Source: Adiantum capillus-veneris
Lineage: Eukaryota > Streptophyta > Polypodiopsida > Polypodiales > Pteridaceae
Length of the DNA stretch: 64,000 nt
Reading direction: 5' to 3'
Assembly (NCBI GenBank): GCA_014529385.2
Contig: CM043971.1
Coordinates: 91,041,840-91,105,839, forward strand
The position numbers were made by a program, and so were the translations under genes. Below the pieces are notes generated by a model. That model was not told the origin of the DNA. It did not search any database and saw only the letters and a list, made by a program, of their open reading frames with translations. Of this stretch, positions 37,331-49,496 are shown piece after piece (position 1 is the stretch's first letter; every line of letters begins with the position of its first letter).

Positions 37331-38880
37331 TCTATAATCAGGGAAAGCTCGTTTGAGGGCTTTATCTCTATTCGCAACCTTTTCTTCTCTAGGCTTAGGG
37401 CAAAGGGTTATCCTTCATCTTTTCTAAGGGCTTGCTTTCTCTATATCTCCTATTCCTCTAGGCTTTCTCTCCTTCAAAAGAATCACAACAATAAATCCTT
37501 CCCATCCATTGTCAAAATCCCCTTCTCACTCTTTACCCGCAAACTCAACCTACCCCGTTCCATTAACCAACCTCTCTCTAAACTTCTAGAGAAAAAGTAT
37601 AAACTCTCCCTTGTTTCCAAACCAGTCATTTGTTGTCTAAATGCACCTAATCTTGACAACCTTCTCTCAAAAGAGCCCCCTTCCCCCATCTCCTTGCCTC
37701 CCCCTCATAACTTGAGCACGACTACACCTTCATTTCCCCTATCTTTTACCTTAGCTTTAAATCCTCGCTCTTGACCGTAGCTACATTTTTGACAGTCCTT
37801 TTCCCTCCAAATTTTGGTCAAGTACTCATCTTTTTGTGCCCTCTTAATTCCACTCTTAAGCCTCCCTTTCCTTAAAAAAGAGTACCTCATTAAAGGATAA
37901 AAAATCTTCCCTCTTAAAGAGGCCTCCTCCTCTTTAACTTTGTACTTGCTATCTTGGAAACTCCTCCACCCTTAGTGAGCACCTATTTAAACCCTCCTAC
38001 ACCTCTTGTATGGTTTACACTAATGAAGAGCTAATTGAAAAACCCGTTTGGTGTAAGCCTCTTTTTGCAAAATTCCCCCACTTCCCTCTTCCCTTCCATC
38101 CCTTGGTTTTCCCTCTCTCTCACCTCTTCTATTTTGGCAAAATTTTTTCGCTCGCTAAGATTATTGTTAGTTTTTTTCTATCAAAGTATATTTCAAGAGT
38201 ATCTCACACTCTATGATGTACAACTTAGCTTTTTTGCCTTTCCCCTCATTTATTTCCTTAGTTTCCCTTCCCATCGACCGGCCTCCTTCCTACTCAGCCT
38301 GCCACTCCAATCCCGGTGGGTTAGAACCCTTAAAGCCTTTAATCTTAACGGTGCTTTTTGTTGTTTACCTCTGGTGGTCCTTTATTGCCTAAGCCTGCCT
38401 CATTTCTCTGCCACAGCTCCCTCCTCGCTCTCATTTCGCGGGCCTCTTCCCCTCGTACACTGTTTCACCTCAGCCCCGAGCCTTTGCAGCTTCCTGTGAT
38501 AGTGCATGTGGCTGCGGGGTCTTCCCCTCTGGAAACGCTCTCGTCCACCCCACGCTCTCGTCGTCCCCAAGTCACCTGCTTCTGCACACTAGCTGCAACT
38601 TGCCTCGCTAATTCACCCACATTTCACCTCACAACCATAAGCCTCATCTTAATTTGTTTTGCTCATCTCTGGCACTCTTGTTGCTCCATCCTCTAGCCCT
38701 CTACACTCATAATCTCAATCCTTTCCTAGGTTGCGGGCCGCATTAAATGCCATTTATTTTTGTTTAGAACTTGGTGCACCTCCACCCTCCAAGAAGCCTC
38801 TAAACCTGGGTCTTCTACGCGCTACAACAACATGGTGGAAGGAGCGGCATATTTCCTTGGGGGCCCTAACGGTGTAAAGT
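37331..38880. other. Pyrimidine-rich stretch of unknown nature
   Basis: The plus strand is strongly C/T-rich over about 1.4 kb, so long plus-strand frames full of Ser, Leu, Phe and Pro (38035-38499) arise by composition. One interrupted frame near 37590-37680 reads LSLVSKPVICCLNAPNLDNL, faintly like a Penelope-type RT end, but with no supporting domain. I leave it unassigned. Confidence 0.35.
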
Positions 38881-38886
38881 GCAAGT

Positions 38887-38920
38887 CGTCATCGGACTAG
38901 TCGTCATCGGACTATTCTGT
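38887..38920 (+). repeat. 16-bp tandem duplication
   Basis: GTCGTCATCGGACTA is repeated in tandem just before the second primer-binding-site-like sequence at 38999. Confidence 0.8.
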
Positions 38921-38998
38921 GCGTTTGGAGCGTTACAAGGCGTCGGCTTCCTTCAAGTGGTAGGTCTCCCCTACGCAGGTCATGCAGCAACATCAATT

Positions 38999-40880
38999 GG
39001 TATCCGAGTGTAGAGGGAGTGGTGACAAGGACCTTTTGACATTACGTCATGGAGAGCATAGCAAAAGAGAGAACAAGACTTTTTGCAAGTTGTTTTTGTC
39101 ATTTTAAGGCACCGACACTCAGTTTTTTGCATGCCTCCGTCATTGGAATTCAATAGCTATAATCCAAGAGTTTACGTTGGGTTTTCATCACATTTTGAAC
39201 GCGATGATGATGTCAATTTTCTTAAAATATGATCAAAATTATAGCAAGTATAATAGTAGCAGGTTTGCTATTTTTGACGTATCTCTCACACTTGGACTAG
39301 GATCTATATGGTTTAGAAGTTTATCTCAGGGTTTCTCAACGTTTCAAATGCATTGGTGATGTCAGGATTTCAAAATTTTGAACATTGAATTTTCTGCAGT
39401 AACCCACCAGCAACTCCTACATTGTAGAGCATTATGTAGTTTGCATCTCTAGATATGTAATGTCACACTGTAATGCTATTTGAGAGATGAATTAACTAGC
39501 GTGCTTATATGCAAGTGCTAATTTGGAATGTGGCTTTCGGATTGATACACATCAGGATACACTTTTGTACACATTGAGACTATGTGAGATTTTCAGAGAG
39601 ATTTGTGCACGAACTTGTGTAGTTTATTGTCATGTATGGCATATGTGGATACCTATGAGTTTGTTATAGGTCTGATTTTGCAGATTCACAGGTGTATAGG
39701 CTATGAATAGATGGAGTTTTTCAGAGAGCTACTCGTGCGGGAGTGAGATCTACTACTATGCTCTTGGTGGCTGAAGTATGCCTCATGTGGACTTGTGATT
39801 TAAAATGTTTTGTCTCTGATAGGTTTATGTGCTTTCTTAAACCCAACAAACTTATCTTGCTTCTCTTCATCATATTTGGAGATCTTTTAGTTAAATTGAC
39901 TTGATGTATGATAAATTATGGATAAGAGATTTGATCTCTATTTATACGCGTAGCATAATTGGATTCACAAATTTTATGTATTCCAATTTTTGTGAGATTT
40001 TTTGAGATTTTGCTCAAATTACATAGAGAACTCTATCGGATTTTTTCCTGGTTTTTCCCATAGTTTCTATGTATTCACAGTTTACACTTTTGCTACTTTA
40101 GTGGTCGAGTGTGACTGTCACATTGACAGTGATCGAGTTTTGACTCTCACTTAGACAAGCTTGATCACTTTCGGATACGATTTAGTGTTCTTGTATCCAC
40201 TCTCACAGGAGTGAGTTATAATGTATTCTTGTAGTGGTTACAGGTTATACGATTATGCACTATTTCTAATTGATGGGTATTCTGATCATGAGTCTACTGC
40301 TTATAAGTTACACACAGCCACATGTTACAAGTTCTCCAGGTTTATAGGTATAGATTTACGTAGTTCTTAAATTTTGCAGCACTATTTGTAAGATGTGTAG
40401 TTAGCATTGCATTTGTTATCTACTTATGCATGCGCTTTATGCTCGATTGAGAGTTGTTTATCCTAATTTGTGCCTACATTATCACCTGGCACTTGTTTAT
40501 GTGCCAATTTTGCTTGTTTTGGAGAAGAGGTTGGACAATGCTATTGTACATCTCTTGGTAGAGCTTTTTGTCGTGCATATGAAAGCATTGGATTGATGCA
40601 GTGACCATGTTTGATTAGAGTAGTGATCAAAAGATCTTCCACTTTGACGTACATGAGCTTTTGAGTGATTTGACATTCATTATGTGTGACAATTCGACAC
40701 GTGAGAGATGAAGAGTGTACAGTGTGTGCGGGGTGCGAGGGAGAAGAAGAGCTGACACAACATCTTGGTGGAGCTCTCAGTGTGAGGATTGGTATGCCTC
40801 ACTACTGCTTATTGTTCTGTATGATCAAAATAATAGATAAGGTTAGTGCAATCAATGTGATGGGTGCTTGACAAGGGTTC
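38999..40880 (+). repeat. 1.9-kb non-coding module, copy 2, with mutated primer binding site
   Basis: Starts TGGTATCCGAGTGTAGAGGG and parallels 33024-34880 throughout with scattered substitutions and small indels. The LTR X upstream of copy 1 is not present here; a different sequence precedes it. Confidence 0.8.
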
Positions 40881-40881
40881 A

Positions 40882-42494
40882 TGAACCCTTAAAATCCTTC
40901 ACTTAAAGACCAGCGTGGCCCAAGTGCCTTGTATATGTACAATTTGTATATGGCTTCACCCATCATCTCCATCCAATGTGCAAGCCGCTCTGAGGGTAGA
41001 CTCTTTGTGAGAGCATCTACAAGGTTATCATACGTATGAACCTTGACTAGCTCAATGCAGTTGCTAGCCAATATGTCACGTTATCACATGATAATGGACT
41101 TCTATGTGTTTTGACTTGGTTCTGACTTGGAGTGAAACACAGGTTTCTTCACTAACGCGATCGCACTCTAACTATCAGAATGCAACACTGGAATCTGAGT
41201 AATGCCAAGATCTCCCACTACGTAAGCTAACCACACAGTTTCCTTGGTAAACTGCCACCACATACTTTGTCTTTGTGATGGAAGATGATATACAATTCTG
41301 AAGACGTGATCTCACATGGTTGTGCCAAAAAATATAAAACCATAGCAAGACGTGGATCTTCAACTATCCACACAACCCGCATAACCTGCATTTGTGTAAC
41401 CCACAATGGATGTATCATTGTTCCAAAAGCGTAAGCACTTGTCTATCGTACCTTTCATATATCTGAAGGTGTGCTTCGCTGCTTCCCAATGCTTTTTGCC
41501 TGCATTTTCCATAAATATGCTAATCACTTCCATTGCAAAAGAAATGTTTGGTGCTTTCACTGCTTCCCTGTGCTTTTTGCAAGGATTTTCCATAAATCTG
41601 CTAACCACTTCCACTGCAAAAAGCAATGTCTTGTCTCGTGGCTACCATGGTGTACATAAGACTGTCGACTCTGCTGAAGAATATGGCACCTTGGCCATTT
41701 TCACTTTCTCAGCAACAGACTTCGGAGCATCATTCTTGCTAAGTTTTTCATATGACTGCATATTTAAACGCTGCAAGACAATGTGGATATACCTTTCTTG
41801 AGACAACTCTAGTATTCAATGTTTTCTATCCCTCTTGATACACATACAAAGAAAATGACTTGCATCTCCCAAATCTTGCATAGAAAATTGTGTGCTAAGT
41901 GACTTTTTCAAGATGGCAATCTCGTCTTTAGACTTCCTAGCAATGAGTGTGTCATCGCCATAAAGTATGAAGATTATGAGTGAACCATCGTTCAACTTCA
42001 TGGTATGCAAGAAGTGATCTTTCTGGCTCCTTTCATACCCTTGGGATTGCATGTACTTGTCAAACTTCATGCATCATTGCCTTGAGCCTTGTTTCAAACC
42101 CTACAATGCCTTACGCAATTTACACACCAGTTCTACCCTCGTAGGCTTCTCAAGTGTGACTTCAAAACCCTCTGGCTATTTCATGTAGACATCCTCTTCA
42201 AGATCCCTGTGAGGTAAAATCGTCTTCATGTCCATCTGGACAAGTTCCATGTCCTTAGTGGCTACTAGTCTAAGCATAAGGAGCATCATAGTCATCTTGA
42301 CCATTGGAGAAAAAATCTCAGCATAATCTACACTTTTGTTTTGCTTAAAACCCATAGCAACCAATCTAGCATTGTACTTTGGCTCAAGATCCTCTACCAT
42401 GTAGTTCTTCTTGTACACCCATTTGTAAGGCAAGGGTTGTTTGCCCTCTGGAAACTCAGTTAGCTCCCAAGTCTCATTTGCCATAATCGAGTTG
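40882..42494 (-). pseudogene. Copia RT and RNase H, antisense, copy 2
   Basis: Parallel to 34881-36502. RNase H is shortened and frameshifted around 41100-41400 (SNCIELVKVHTYDNLVDALT). RT keeps ILYGDDTLIARK (about 41965) and LPYKWVYKKNYMVEDLEPKY (about 42410). The match with copy 1 stops at ATAATCGAGTTG (36491-36502 and 42483-42494). Beyond that, copy 2 jumps straight to protease, without integrase. Confidence 0.83.
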
Positions 42495-43451
42495 ACCACT
42501 CCTTGTGACAGGAGTAACATAAAAACTGGCACTTGAGTCAATAATCCAATTCTGCGCATAGCATTCGTCAATAGCTAACAACACCTCCGAACTCGTAACA
42601 AAAGTGAAGACTAGTACATATGACAAGTGCAACACGTCAGGAACAACATCAACATGTTGAGACTCCACGATATTGAGCTCCTCTATTTTCGCACTACTCC
42701 TAGGAGGTGCACAACTTACGAAAATGGCTTTACACCTCTCTTTGCAACCAATGGCAATCCTTTTTCATGTGTCCTTTCTTGTGCAATGGTAGCATTCAAT
42801 GTTCCCCGTGTCATGTTCATGGCTCTTGCTACATGCATTCTTATGATCATGAGAACAACTATGATTACGACCTCTCTGCCTTTGTTTGTTTTGTTGGCTA
42901 CTTCCACTTGCCATATATGCATCACCATGTCCACTAGTGTCAAGAGACAACGAATCTCTTATGTGAGAAAAGCAATAGTAACATCACTGAAAACAAGCTT
43001 GCCCTTAGGATTGGAGTTCCAAATGGTAGTTTTAAATATATCTCATGATGCAAGCAAAGAGCATAGCAAGAAATTGGCTTTACCTTCTTTCATGTTCAGA
43101 CGTATAAGCTTCTTTATCAGGAACACTTTGTTTGAAGCACTCTTGCCATCCCAATCCGAGCATAATGACTCCCATAATTGCTTTTGCACTAGTCGTGTCC
43201 ACAATTACAAATAAAATGGAATCACCAAGGTGTTGGTGAATGGTTGCCATAGCACGAGCATCAAACTTCTCCCATTGATCATCAGCGTAAACACCCTCTT
43301 TACGCTTTTTCAATGGCATTGCAAGGCCTTTATTGACCAAGACATCAAGCATACCATGCTTCCATATTGTGAAGTTTGTTTCATCAAACTTCTTGATATA
43401 GTACTCTTTTTTTTCTAAAGTTCCAGCGATGACTGACGAGAGCAAATGCAA
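42495..43451 (-). pseudogene. Copia gag and protease, antisense, fused to RT
   Basis: Starts near 43451 (MHLLSSVIAGTLEKKEYYIK), then KFDETNFTIWKHGMLDVLV, the typical Copia gag opening. A zinc-knuckle start ECYHC lies near 42795 and a protease core WIIDSSASFYVTP near 42545. The catalytic DSGA is changed to DSSA. Integrase is deleted between this point and the RT at 42494. Several frameshifts are present. Confidence 0.75.
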
Positions 43452-44674
43452 GAGAGTGAGACTAGGAATTTATAATGAGCTTTCTATGAAGATTTTGGTA
43501 GATTTTCCTTTGCACATAAATGAAAATCTCAACTAGAAACTTGGAAAACTCACTACATGTCAATGCAAAAGAGTGTTGTTGGCAAACTAGAGGACTTGTT
43601 GGGAAAAAAAATTCTAGCAGATTCTCCTTTGTACAGAGGTCAAATCCTCAAGCAAAACGTAGCATAACAACACATTAACTAGAAAAAGAGTACTAACAGG
43701 GCATCAACTGGCATAGATTGCTCAAAGAAACTGTCAAAAACTACCAACAAAGCTCCTATACTCGTCTATACATATCTTATGGCGAGGGCACGAATCAAGA
43801 TCTCGAACAACCTAATCCACCTCACACTGGGTGACCCGGCCCCAATGCTCGGCTTCAAAAAACCTCACGCCATGACCCTCACAAAAGATTACGCTGACAC
43901 GACTAGCCAAAGTCTCAGAAAGGGCTCTTCCGGATTGAGTCTCAAAAACAGACGGGACTGTCAAAACAAGCAAAAATCAGCTCCACAACGAGGTACAATG
44001 ACAGTATCTACAACACAACGTGCATCCAAAACGTGAAACTATCACTGCAAAATCGTGATACATGTGCTCAAACAAGTGCCACTAAGATGCAAGCAAAATC
44101 TAGACTCAAGCAAGCTCCGTACGGGGAGTAAAATGCTCTGAGTAGAGCACAAGAACTCTCAAGTGCTAGTCAAGTATAAACCATATGTATCCAAACTCCC
44201 ATTGAAATTGTAATGGCTATCGTTGTCAAAGATGCTTGCAAATATGCTATGTCAAGAGAACCTATGGCTGTCCGTGTGCGTGTAAAATTGTGTCTAAGAG
44301 ATGTCTCTAAGAAACCGTCAACGGCTATGCATGATCAAACAGAGAAAATCAGTCTTTGAAACCACAAATAGCATACATCAATGCCAAGAACGCATATGGA
44401 AATCCAAATTTGCTCTAAAAATTACATGAGGTTGCTACTAACAGTAATCTGCAACCTGTCTCCCACTATCGATAAAGCGTCTCTCTGCATTGCTCTATAC
44501 AATTCTAGAGAGCATGTGAAAATCTATAGTCGATGTCACCAAAGTTGATGTTGATGCTGATGCCGATGGCCGGTGTCACTCCTCCATGAAGAAGGCACCT
44601 CACCCATGCACGGTGATGTTGAGGAAGAAGCCGATGCCGCAAGCCATAAAAACAAGTCGTTCGATGCCGAGAAT

Positions 44675-44675
<1 letters not shown>
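43452..44675. other. Unassigned sequence right of the antisense Copia
   Basis: No LTR or primer binding site for the antisense Copia could be found here, although its 5' LTR should lie on this side. Short frames carry no domain. Confidence 0.4.

Positions 44676-44676
<1 letters not shown>

Positions 44677-44744
<68 letters not shown>
44677..44744 (+). repeat. (GT)n microsatellite
   Basis: 34 uninterrupted GT units. Confidence 0.97.
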
Positions 44745-44746
<2 letters not shown>

Positions 44747-44819
44747 CCAATACCAAGAGGAGAAGTCACAAATACCGAGGGGAGAACTTGATGATGCCGA
44801 GAGAGTGTGTCCCGATCAA

Positions 44820-45172
44820 TGGGTCCTACTAGCTAACTACTAGTATATACTAGTCAAGAGACTCTCCCAACCTATTTTCTAGGGACGCAAGCTGAGAGAA
44901 TCTCTTGACTATATTACTTGTGTATACTAGTAGTTAGCTAGTAGGGCCCACTTATCGACACATTCACCTTTAAGTGGAAGTATATTAGGGTAAAGGCAGT
45001 ATGTGACTTGCCTCGGGGTCGGACGCCCGAACACATAGTTACAGGGATGTAGGCTAAGAGAGTCTCTTGACTATGTTACTTGTATATACTAGTAGTCGGC
45101 TAGTAGGACCCACTTATTGGCACATTCGTCTTTAAGTGGGAGTATGTTGGGGTAAAGGTGATATGTGCCTTG
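44820..45172 (+). repeat. Foldback and 172-bp tandem at a Copia 3' end, with LTR X copy 2 start
   Basis: 44821-44866 and 44898-44950 are inverted copies (imperfect arms of about 45 bp). The segment from 44881 recurs at 45053 (period 172). Each tandem unit ends in a polypurine tract, TTTAAGTGGAAG at 44962 and TTTAAGTGGGAG at 45134. Only the second leads into a proper LTR start, TGTTGGGGTAAAGGTG at 45148. LTR X is interrupted at about 45172 by Copia II. Confidence 0.7.
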
Positions 45173-45191
45173 CCCGTGTTACTAATAGCAA

Positions 45192-45395
45192 TGTGTGTGA
45201 ACACACTTAGGACCATCGGGGCATTTTTTCCCTCACTAGGAGGTTTTTTCCCTCATGCATTGTATATACGCCCATCACTCTAGGGCTAACTTATCTTTCT
45301 ATTGCACATGAAGTAATACTACTCTCTGTTGTGTGCCTTGAGCTTATTTTTCTTCTCCAAGCTATGTGTGTTTCCCTTCAACTTTATTTCCAACA
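45192..45395 (+). mobile_element. Copia II 5' LTR (204 bp)
   Basis: TGTGTGTGAACACACTTAGG to ATTTCCAACA. It pairs with a 204-bp 3' LTR at 49289-49492 and has a minus-strand sister at 62835-63038. It has a TATATAC near 45267. Confidence 0.88.
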
Positions 45396-45397
45396 AT

Positions 45398-45409
45398 TGG
45401 TATTTGAGC
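45398..45409 (+). promoter_or_regulatory. Copia II primer binding site
   Basis: TGGTATTTGAGC starts 3 bp after the 5' LTR, a variant of the tRNA-Met primer site. Confidence 0.7.
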
Positions 45410-45758
45410 AGGTTGTGTCCTCTCTAGCTTAGTCGCCAGCATCGCTAGCACACACCTGCTCATTTTCTCAAATTTCGGTAAGCTTTGGTGAGCGTCAATA
45501 GGTCGATAAATAATTTTGGAACGCTCGCCGAGCTTGTTCTGCTCATAATTTCCATTAGGGCTCATTTTGGCTTGCATATCCACTATAGGTAGTATTGCAC
45601 ATGCAATTTCATCCTTTTGCGCAAATTTTTTGTGAGTGCCAGTTTTTGCGTAACAGGTGCCTTACAGTCTTCTTCAGGTTGTGCTATATAGCACGTGTTG
45701 GTCTTGCTTTGTTTCTCCTCTTTTCATGTAGTTTTCACATCAAGTGTAGGCACTCGCC

Positions 45759-46727
45759 ATGGCTAACAACTACACATATGTGTTCAAGATGTTTGCTGCT
45801 GAGGATAAATTGGATGGAGACAAGTACCCAATGTGGGTTTACATGATGCAACATGTTCTTGTATTAAAGGGATTTTGGAATGTCATGCAAGGCATTGAAA
45901 TACGTCCCGATTCTGTGGATGCAGGCGATGTTAACGATGTTGCAAGTTTTGGTGGGAGGATTGCTGTTACCAGAGCTGTTTTGCCTACGGCTGAGTAGTT
46001 TCATTGGGATGTTAGAGATGTGCAGGATCATGCCTTGATTTCATTATCCATGAATTGCACTATCACTCCTCACATTGGTTCAGCTAAATCTGCAAAACAG
46101 GCTTGGGATATTCTAGCTGGTCTTTATGCAAGCCGCATTGAGGCTAAAATTGCATTGATGTGGAAAGAGCTAGAATCGAAGATTATGCATGAGGAAGATG
46201 ACATGGACACTTTGCTTGTTGGTATCAAATGAGCAACTCATTTCTACAGGAAAAGTCATTTTTGAAAGTTCCCTTGTGCAAACTTCTCTTAATGCTTTCC
46301 CAGATTATTACCAAAATTTTGCTAGTACTTGAGACTTATGACCCAAGGAAATTCTGATGTTGGCAAGTTTGATGCATTATGAATTGTTGCAAGGTTCACT
46401 TTCAAGAAAGCACAGGGCTAAACAGCGTGCAATTGAACATGCTTTTGTCGCTGCTCAAAGAAAATTTGTAACAATAATGTGGCCACTTCTCATGGTTCTT
46501 TTGCGATTGAAAAATCCCCTGTTTCCAATGCTTCTGCTGGCAACACCTCGTCTAGGAATTTTGGTGAAAAGGGAAAAAAGAAGATGTGTGGCCATTATTG
46601 TAAAGTTAATGATCACTTGATCAATCAGTGTCCTAAGTTGAAGGCAAAAGAGGCTGGTTCCACTACAAGTGCAATTATTGTAGAGTCTTATGTGAAAGGA
46701 GATTGTGATGCTGATGTAGATACATAA
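45759..46727 (+). pseudogene. Copia II gag
   Basis: MANNYTYVFKMFAAEDKLDG then YPMWVYMMQHVLVLKGFWNV opens a UBN2-type Copia gag. A stop near 45998 and frame changes near 46230 and 46480 follow. The knuckle region reads CGHYCKVNDHLINQC, where the sister element at 61680 has CHYCKANDHLIKQC, so the first zinc-binding Cys is shifted or lost. Confidence 0.8.
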
Positions 46728-46737
46728 TGGGCTTTTA

Positions 46738-48080
46738 GTGGAGAGTGCAGTTAGGATCCTTCTATCCATGATGCATGTATGTCAGTTGCTTCAAATGCTC
46801 ATGTGTGATACTTTGATACTGGTGCTACAAAGCACATTACCTCTCATTGTGACTTGTTTACCTCTCTCAAGGATGTCCCTCATGGGAATTTTGTCACTTG
46901 TGGCAACAATGCCTCTTATCTGGTCAAAGATTGCACTGACTGCTGCGAATGGCAGTTCTTTCTCACTTTTTGATGCATTTTATATACTTGGGATAAAAAA
47001 GAACCTTTGGCTATATCTGCACTTGCTACATTTTTGTCTTGTTGTGAAATTTGTGGATGATAGATGTACAATTTATGATCTCAATTTTGGTGATGAAAGT
47101 GTTGCATCTGGCAATTTATGTCATGGGTTGTATAAGCTCACTTTGTATGACAAGAGTGGGCAAAATTTTGCAAATGCAGTTGTGGATTCAAAAACTATTT
47201 GAGATGCAAAATTTTGGCATGCACGTTTTGGGCATCTGAATTTTACCAATTTGCTGCATTTGAAGAAATCTGATATGGTTGCTTCTTTGCGGCCTCTTGA
47301 AGCACCTGTGAAGCATGTTTGTGAAGGCAGTATTTTGGGCAAAATGTAGCGTTTGAATTTTTAAAGGGTGGCTCAATTAGGGCTACATATAGGTTACAGC
47401 TTGTGCATATTGATGTTTGTGGGCCCGTGCAAACTCTGTCTTTGGGAAATTCCTTTACTTTGTGACTTTCATTGACAATTACTCCAAGCATACATGGGTG
47501 TATCCGCTTAAAGCTAAGTCCAAAGTGTTTTGTGTTTCAAACAATTTCTAGATATGGCTAAAAATGTCTCTAAATGTACTATGGGCCCCTCCATTCAGAT
47601 CGAGGGGGCGAGTATACACCTCATGAGTTTAATGCATTTCTAGCTAGTCATGGGATAAAACACCAATGTACAGTGCCCTATACACCTTAGCAAAATGGTG
47701 CTCCTGAAAGGAAAAATAGGTCGCTTACAGAGATGGCACAATGTATGGTCAAGAGTCAGGCTTTGCTACATTCATTTTGGCTTGAGGCCATCATGTGTGC
47801 TACTTATGTACTTAACACGTGTCCTACAAAAGCTTTGTTGTCTATGACTCCATATGAAGCATGGCATGACAGAAAGCCATCTATTGATCACATGAGCATT
47901 TTTGGTTGTTGAGCTTATGCTTTGGTGCCACAAATGCAATGCAATAATCTAGATGATAAGGCTATCAAATACATTTTTGTTGGTTATAGTACTGAAAGCA
48001 AATGTTACAAGATATACCATCCACAAACAAAGCGTATCTTGGTTTCACTTGATGTTGTGTGTGGAAGATTTTTTTCAGCT
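46738..48080 (+). pseudogene. Copia II protease and integrase
   Basis: The protease core is YFDTGATKHITSH (about 46810). The integrase begins with FWHARFGHLNFTNLLHLKK (about 47212), continues through RLQLVHIDVCGP (about 47395) and QNGAPERKNRSLTEMAQCMV (about 47690), and ends with PYEAWHDRKPSIDHMSIFGC and KAIKYIFVGYS. At least five stops or shifts interrupt it. Confidence 0.8.
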
Positions 48081-48469
48081 TTTGATGTCATGTACTAGAC
48101 ACAGTAATGTAAGCTCACAAGACATTTATGACTTTTTTGCCTCTTTTTAGTGGTGGAAACTTGAATGTAAATTCAAACGAGGCAAATGTAAACAAGTGGG
48201 GATTTTTGAAAGTGCTACGAATCAGCCTATTTCTGATGCACATGTACATGATGTACTTGATGTGGAAAGGGCTGCGAATGAGCAAGCTAGAGGTATGCCA
48301 AAATGGTTAGTGCATACTTTGTGTGACAGTAAATTGGATGCACCTTTGTCTAGCCATATCGTTCATGTTCTCGCCATGCACCTTATGCATCATATTGTTG
48401 TGCTTTTCTTGTTTCTAGCTTATGTGGTGTAGAGGAACCTTTGTCTTTTGATGAAGCATAGAATTCAAA

Positions 48470-49268
48470 AATTGGATGGCTGCCATGCAATCAAAATATG
48501 ATGCACTTATAGAAAATGACACATGGACTTTATGTGATTTTCCTTCTGGCAAAAATTCCATTGGTACAAAGTGGGTTTACAAATTGAAACACAAGCCCGA
48601 TGGTGTGATGGATCGCTATAAGGCTCGACTAGTTGCAAAAGGCTATGCACAATAGAAAGGCATAGATTATGAAGAGACTTTTTCTCCCACTTTTCATATG
48701 AGTACTATGCATTTTCTGTGTGCATTGTCATCTCATTTTGGATGGGATGTACATCAATCAGACATTGTTATTGCTTTCTTGAATGGTGACATATTTGAGG
48801 AAGTTTAAGTAACACAGCCTCGCAAATTTGTCAAGAAAGGACGAGAGGATAAAAGGATAAAGTGTGCAAATGTAAGAAAGCTTTGTATGGGTTGAAGCAG
48901 TCTCCTCGTGCTTGGTATGAGAAAGCTGACACTCATTTAGTCAAACGAGGCTTTCATTACAATCCAACAAAAAGCACTTTGTATGTAAAGCATGAGGGTG
49001 ATGTACTTCTCATTGTTGATATGTGGATGATTTGCTGATCATCACTGGTCTGAATGAGACACACATTGTTGAATTTAAGGCTGATTTGAATGCTACTTTC
49101 AACATGAAAGCTTTGGGGATATTGCATCATTACTTGGGCATACAATTTAAACAGTGTGATGGTGGAATTTCCTTGCGTCAAACACGTTACATAGAGACAT
49201 TGCTATGTAAGTTTGGACTTGAGGACTGCAAGCCTATTTCCACTCCCATGGAAATGGGGTTTTTTTAA
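48470..49268 (+). pseudogene. Copia II reverse transcriptase
   Basis: WTLCDFPSGKNSIGTKWVYK, YKARLVAKGYAQ, GIDYEETFSPTFHMSTMHFL, KALYGLKQSPRAWYEKAD and MDDLLIITGLNETHIVEFKA are visible. The YVDD box is broken by a one-base shift at about 49022. The region ends GLEDCKPISTPME without RNase H. Confidence 0.82.
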
Positions 49269-49288
49269 CCATACATATGTGGTAGTGA

Positions 49289-49492
49289 TGTGTGTGAACA
49301 CACTTAGGACTGCCGGGGCATTTTTTCCCTCGCCAGGAGGTTTTTCCCCTGTGCATTATACATATGCCCATCACTCTAGGGCTAAGTTATCTTTCTATTG
49401 CACACTAAGTAATACTACTCTGCATTGTGTGCCTTGAGCTTCTTTTTCTTCTCCAAGCTGTGTGTGTTTCCCTGCAACCCTATTTCCAACAC
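49289..49492 (+). mobile_element. Copia II 3' LTR (204 bp)
   Basis: Same ends and length as the 5' LTR with scattered substitutions, so the insertion is not recent. The flanking 5-mers (AGCAA left, CCCCC right) do not match. Confidence 0.88.
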
Positions 49493-49496
49493 CCCC

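Larger units (their letters stand above)
45396..49288 (+). mobile_element. Copia II internal region, defective
   Basis: Copia order gag, protease, integrase, RT is present in pieces on the plus strand between two 204-bp LTRs. RNase H is missing: the sequence passes from the RT end (CKPISTPME, about 49240) through a run of T into the 3' LTR. Numerous stops and frameshifts show that it cannot move on its own. Confidence 0.85.

Noticed and set aside
37590-37690. Possible Penelope-type RT phrase
   Set aside because: Only one short phrase in a frame interrupted by stops, in biased DNA, without a GIY-YIG or RT core.
38035-38499. 154-residue plus-strand frame with membrane-like composition
   Set aside because: Phe/Leu/Ser richness follows from the C/T bias of the DNA; no start context or family similarity.
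42627-43214. 195-residue plus-strand frame
   Set aside because: Antisense to the Copia gag-protease; the minus strand has the recognisable domains.
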